Source: a virus. From it: a stretch of DNA of 50,229 nt. The notes under the pieces are model-generated. The model did no database searches. It was not told the origin of the DNA and saw only the letters and a program-made list of their open reading frames with translations. Position numbers and translations under genes: made by a program. The stretch is from the IMG/VR virus record IMGVR_UViG_3300042469_000137, positions 1-50,229 of that record; one strand, 5' to 3'. This document shows positions 48,454 through 50,229 of this stretch, one piece after another. Position 1 is the stretch's first letter. The number at the start of each line of letters is the position of its first letter.

Positions 48454-50086
48454 ATTGACTGGCGGTTATAAGGGTAATGTTCTATTAAAGAAAACTAATC
48501 AGAACATTGAATGGACTCCGGAATTAGTCCAGGAGTATGTTAAGTGTCAACAAGATCCTATCTATTTTACTGAAAATTATATGAAGATCATCTCAATTAA
48601 CGAGGGTCTTACAAGTTTTAAAATGTATGATTATCAGAAGGATATGGTTAGATCTTTCAAAGATAATCGTTATTCTATAGTCACAACTGCTCGTCAGGCT
48701 GGTAAATCAACAACAACTTGCGCATTCATCCTTTGGTATATCATTTTCCATCCTGATAAAACTGTCGCTCTTTTGGCGAATAAAGGCGATACGGCTCGAG
48801 AAATTCTAGGTCGAGTTCAGCTCGCCTATCAACATCTACCTAAATGGCTACAGCAGGGTGTGGTTGAATGGAACAAAGGTTCGTTTGTTCTAGAAAACAA
48901 TTCTCGTGTTTTGGCAGCGGCAACTTCAGCCAGCGCCATCCGTGGTTATACTATCAACCTTCTATTCATCGACGAAGCAGCGTTCATTGAAAATTGGGAC
49001 GAATTTTTCACATCGGTTTATCCTACTATCTCATCAGGTTCAGAATCAAAGATTATTCTAGTTTCTACCCCTAATGGTCTAAATCATTTCCACGCTACTT
49101 GGGCTAATGCTCAAAAAGGTCAAAATGGTTATCATCCTATTCTTGTTCACTGGACTAGTGTTCCAGGTAGAGATGAAAAATGGAAATCTGAAACCATAGC
49201 AGGTATGAACTTCGACCTAGAGAAGTTTGATCAGGAATACAATTGTGAGTTCTTGGGGTCATCAGGAACACTTATTGCTGGTTGGAAACTCAAAGAACTG
49301 GTTTCTAGTAACCCTATCTTACAAAAAGATGGTTTGACTCAATTCAAGCCAGTAGAACCGAATCATGTATATATGATGGTATGCGACGTTTCTAGAGGCA
49401 AAGGATTGGATTATTCTGCATTCCAGCTAGTAGATGTTACAACTATGCCTTACCAGCAAGTTGGCGTTTACAGAAACAATGCTATTACTCCTTTAGATTA
49501 TGCTGATATTATTCATAGAACTGCTAAGGCATATAATAACGCCTCTGTGTTGGTTGAAGTAAATGATATTGGCGAACAAGTTTCAACTTCATTAAACTAT
49601 GATTTTGGTTATGAGAATGTTCTTTTTACTGAGAATGCAGGAAGATCTGGTAAAAGGATCACAACTGGATTTGGTGGAGGGAGCGTTGATAAAGGTATCC
49701 GTACCACTAAAATCGTCAAATCTATAGGTTGTTCTATATTAAAGCTACTTATAGAACAGAATCAATTAATCGTTAACGATATAAACACGATTAGCGAGTT
49801 AGGAACCTTTTCTAAAAAAGGAACTTCGTATGAAGCCGAGCCAGGGAAACACGACGATTTGGTAATGTGTTTGGTTCTATTTGCTTGGCTTTCAGACCAA
49901 CAATATTTTAAAGATTATACTAATATTAATACTCTTATGTCACTGAGAGACAAAACTGAAGATGATATGGAGCAAGATTTGGCCCCATTCGGCTTTGTAG
50001 ATTCTGGGAGAGATGATTTCGTTGAGGAAGAATATGAAAGATTTGTAGGCGACTCTTGGATGTGGAATCATCCGCAAGACTTCTAA
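48446..50086 (+). CDS. gp17: Terminase large subunit gp17
   Basis: A 546-residue packaging ATPase-nuclease (T4 gp17 has 610). The ATPase domain shows TTARQAGKSTTTCAF (Walker A, Lys87), LLFIDEAAFI (Walker B, Asp176 and catalytic Glu177) and the coupling motif LVSTPNGLNHF (about 206-215). The RNase H-like nuclease domain has MMVCDVSRGKGLDYSAF (Asp314), VLVEVNDIG (Glu371) and GKHDDLVMCLVLFAW (Asp470/Asp471), the acidic triad. Packaging is presumably headful-type, as in T4. The ending IDs to the C-terminal helix (VEEEYERFVGDSWMWNHP). It is complete; a late promoter and the sheath gene follow. Confidence 0.97.
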   Translation: MNELTGGYKGNVLLKKTNQNIEWTPELVQEYVKCQQDPIYFTENYMKIISINEGLTSFKMYDYQKDMVRSFKDNRYSIVTTARQAGKSTTTCAFILWYIIFHPDKTVALLANKGDTAREILGRVQLAYQHLPKWLQQGVVEWNKGSFVLENNSRVLAAATSASAIRGYTINLLFIDEAAFIENWDEFFTSVYPTISSGSESKIILVSTPNGLNHFHATWANAQKGQNGYHPILVHWTSVPGRDEKWKSETIAGMNFDLEKFDQEYNCEFLGSSGTLIAGWKLKELVSSNPILQKDGLTQFKPVEPNHVYMMVCDVSRGKGLDYSAFQLVDVTTMPYQQVGVYRNNAITPLDYADIIHRTAKAYNNASVLVEVNDIGEQVSTSLNYDFGYENVLFTENAGRSGKRITTGFGGGSVDKGIRTTKIVKSIGCSILKLLIEQNQLIVNDINTISELGTFSKKGTSYEAEPGKHDDLVMCLVLFAWLSDQQYFKDYTNINTLMSLRDKTEDDMEQDLAPFGFVDSGRDDFVEEEYERFVGDSWMWNHPQDF

Positions 50087-50098
50087 AAAAGCCCTTTT

Positions 50099-50106
50099 TA
50101 TAAATA
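50099..50106 (+). promoter_or_regulatory. T4-type late promoter, exact TATAAATA
   Basis: This is an exact match to the T4 late promoter element in the 66-base gap between gp17 and the tail sheath gene at 50153. Transcription would start near 50113, giving a short leader with an AGGGAGAA ribosome binding site at about 50138. High demand for sheath protein fits a dedicated promoter here. Confidence 0.7.
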
Positions 50107-50152
50107 CAAAAAACAAATATACGAATGTTCTCGTAATAGGGAGAAAATAAAA

Positions 50153-50229
50153 ATGGCTTTTCAACTATCACCTGGTGTTAATGTATCTGAGATCGACCTT
50201 ACAACAGTGGTTCCTTCAGTTGCCACAAC
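50153..50229 (+). CDS. gp18: Tail sheath protein gp18 (5' end only)
   Basis: Only the first 25 complete codons are in the window. The product starts AFQLSPGVNVSEIDLTTVVP, the opening of T4-type sheath proteins in marine phages ('f.lSPGVnv.EiDltt.vp..'). The order gp17-gp18 is that of T4. ATG at 50153 is preceded by AGGGAGAA. The gene is cut by the window end. Confidence 0.88.
   Translation, partial: MAFQLSPGVNVSEIDLTTVVPSVAT

Noticed and set aside
50085-50099. AAAAAG/CTTTTT stem after gp17 as a terminator
   Set aside because: The loop would be only two bases, the stem is nearly all A-T, and its end merges into the late promoter TATAAATA.

Overview
The window is a nearly gap-free stretch of a T4-like (contractile-tailed, myovirus-type) bacteriophage genome. 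It is AT-rich by eye and covers most of the late virion module: baseplate, tail fibres, neck and the terminase genes. The T4-type order gp13-gp14-gp15-gp16-gp17-gp18 at the right end, and gp53/hub/spike/PAAR/gp25/gp6/gp8 at the left end, are recognisable from protein sequence. The large structural proteins between them (a DUF4815-type protein and a partner, plus many Asn/Ser/Thr-rich fibres) resemble those of T4-like phages of marine cyanobacteria and alphaproteobacteria more than those of the enterobacterial T-evens. The host cannot be read directly. LPS-type heptose genes argue for a Gram-negative host. No tRNA, integrase or CRISPR array was seen, and no gene-free gap exceeds about 75 bases.

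Layout. 1-74: a perfect 30-bp inverted repeat at the window edge, probably an assembly fold-back. 71-13692: baseplate, comprising tail-tube cap/initiator, gp53, gp27-like hub, a gp5 split into separate OB and needle genes around an unrecognised Gly-rich gene, PAAR tip, gp25, gp6, a giant gp7-like protein, a gp10-type N-terminal module and gp8. 13708-34807: distal baseplate and fibre region with two giant structural proteins, at least four Asn/Ser/Thr-rich fibres, one BNR/Asp-box-like protein, three seven-bladed RCC1 propellers and several small accessory proteins. 34836-41038: a glycan island. On the + strand are a TPR-GT9-like glycosyltransferase, two GT-A-type glycosyltransferases and a FkbM methyltransferase. 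On the - strand is a compact overlapping operon hldE-cupin-HAD-hldD. 41101-45720: a fibre with an S74 chaperone, a Gly-rich adhesin candidate and two small proteins. 45721-end: neck, sheath terminator, terminase subunits and the start of the tail sheath gene.

How it fits together. The baseplate, neck and packaging genes form the ordinary late programme. Exact or near matches to the T4 late promoter TATAAATA precede several late genes. The most unusual element is the glycan island. The minus-strand operon encodes both recognised enzymes dedicated to ADP-heptose (HldE kinase/adenylyltransferase and HldD epimerase), together with a HAD protein and a cupin that could fill the phosphatase and isomerase steps. 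A GT9-like transferase, the family that contains heptosyltransferases, lies on the facing strand. A phage-carried heptose donor and transfer system, acting on host LPS or on the Ser/Thr-rich fibres next to it, is an inference that the sequence suggests but does not prove.
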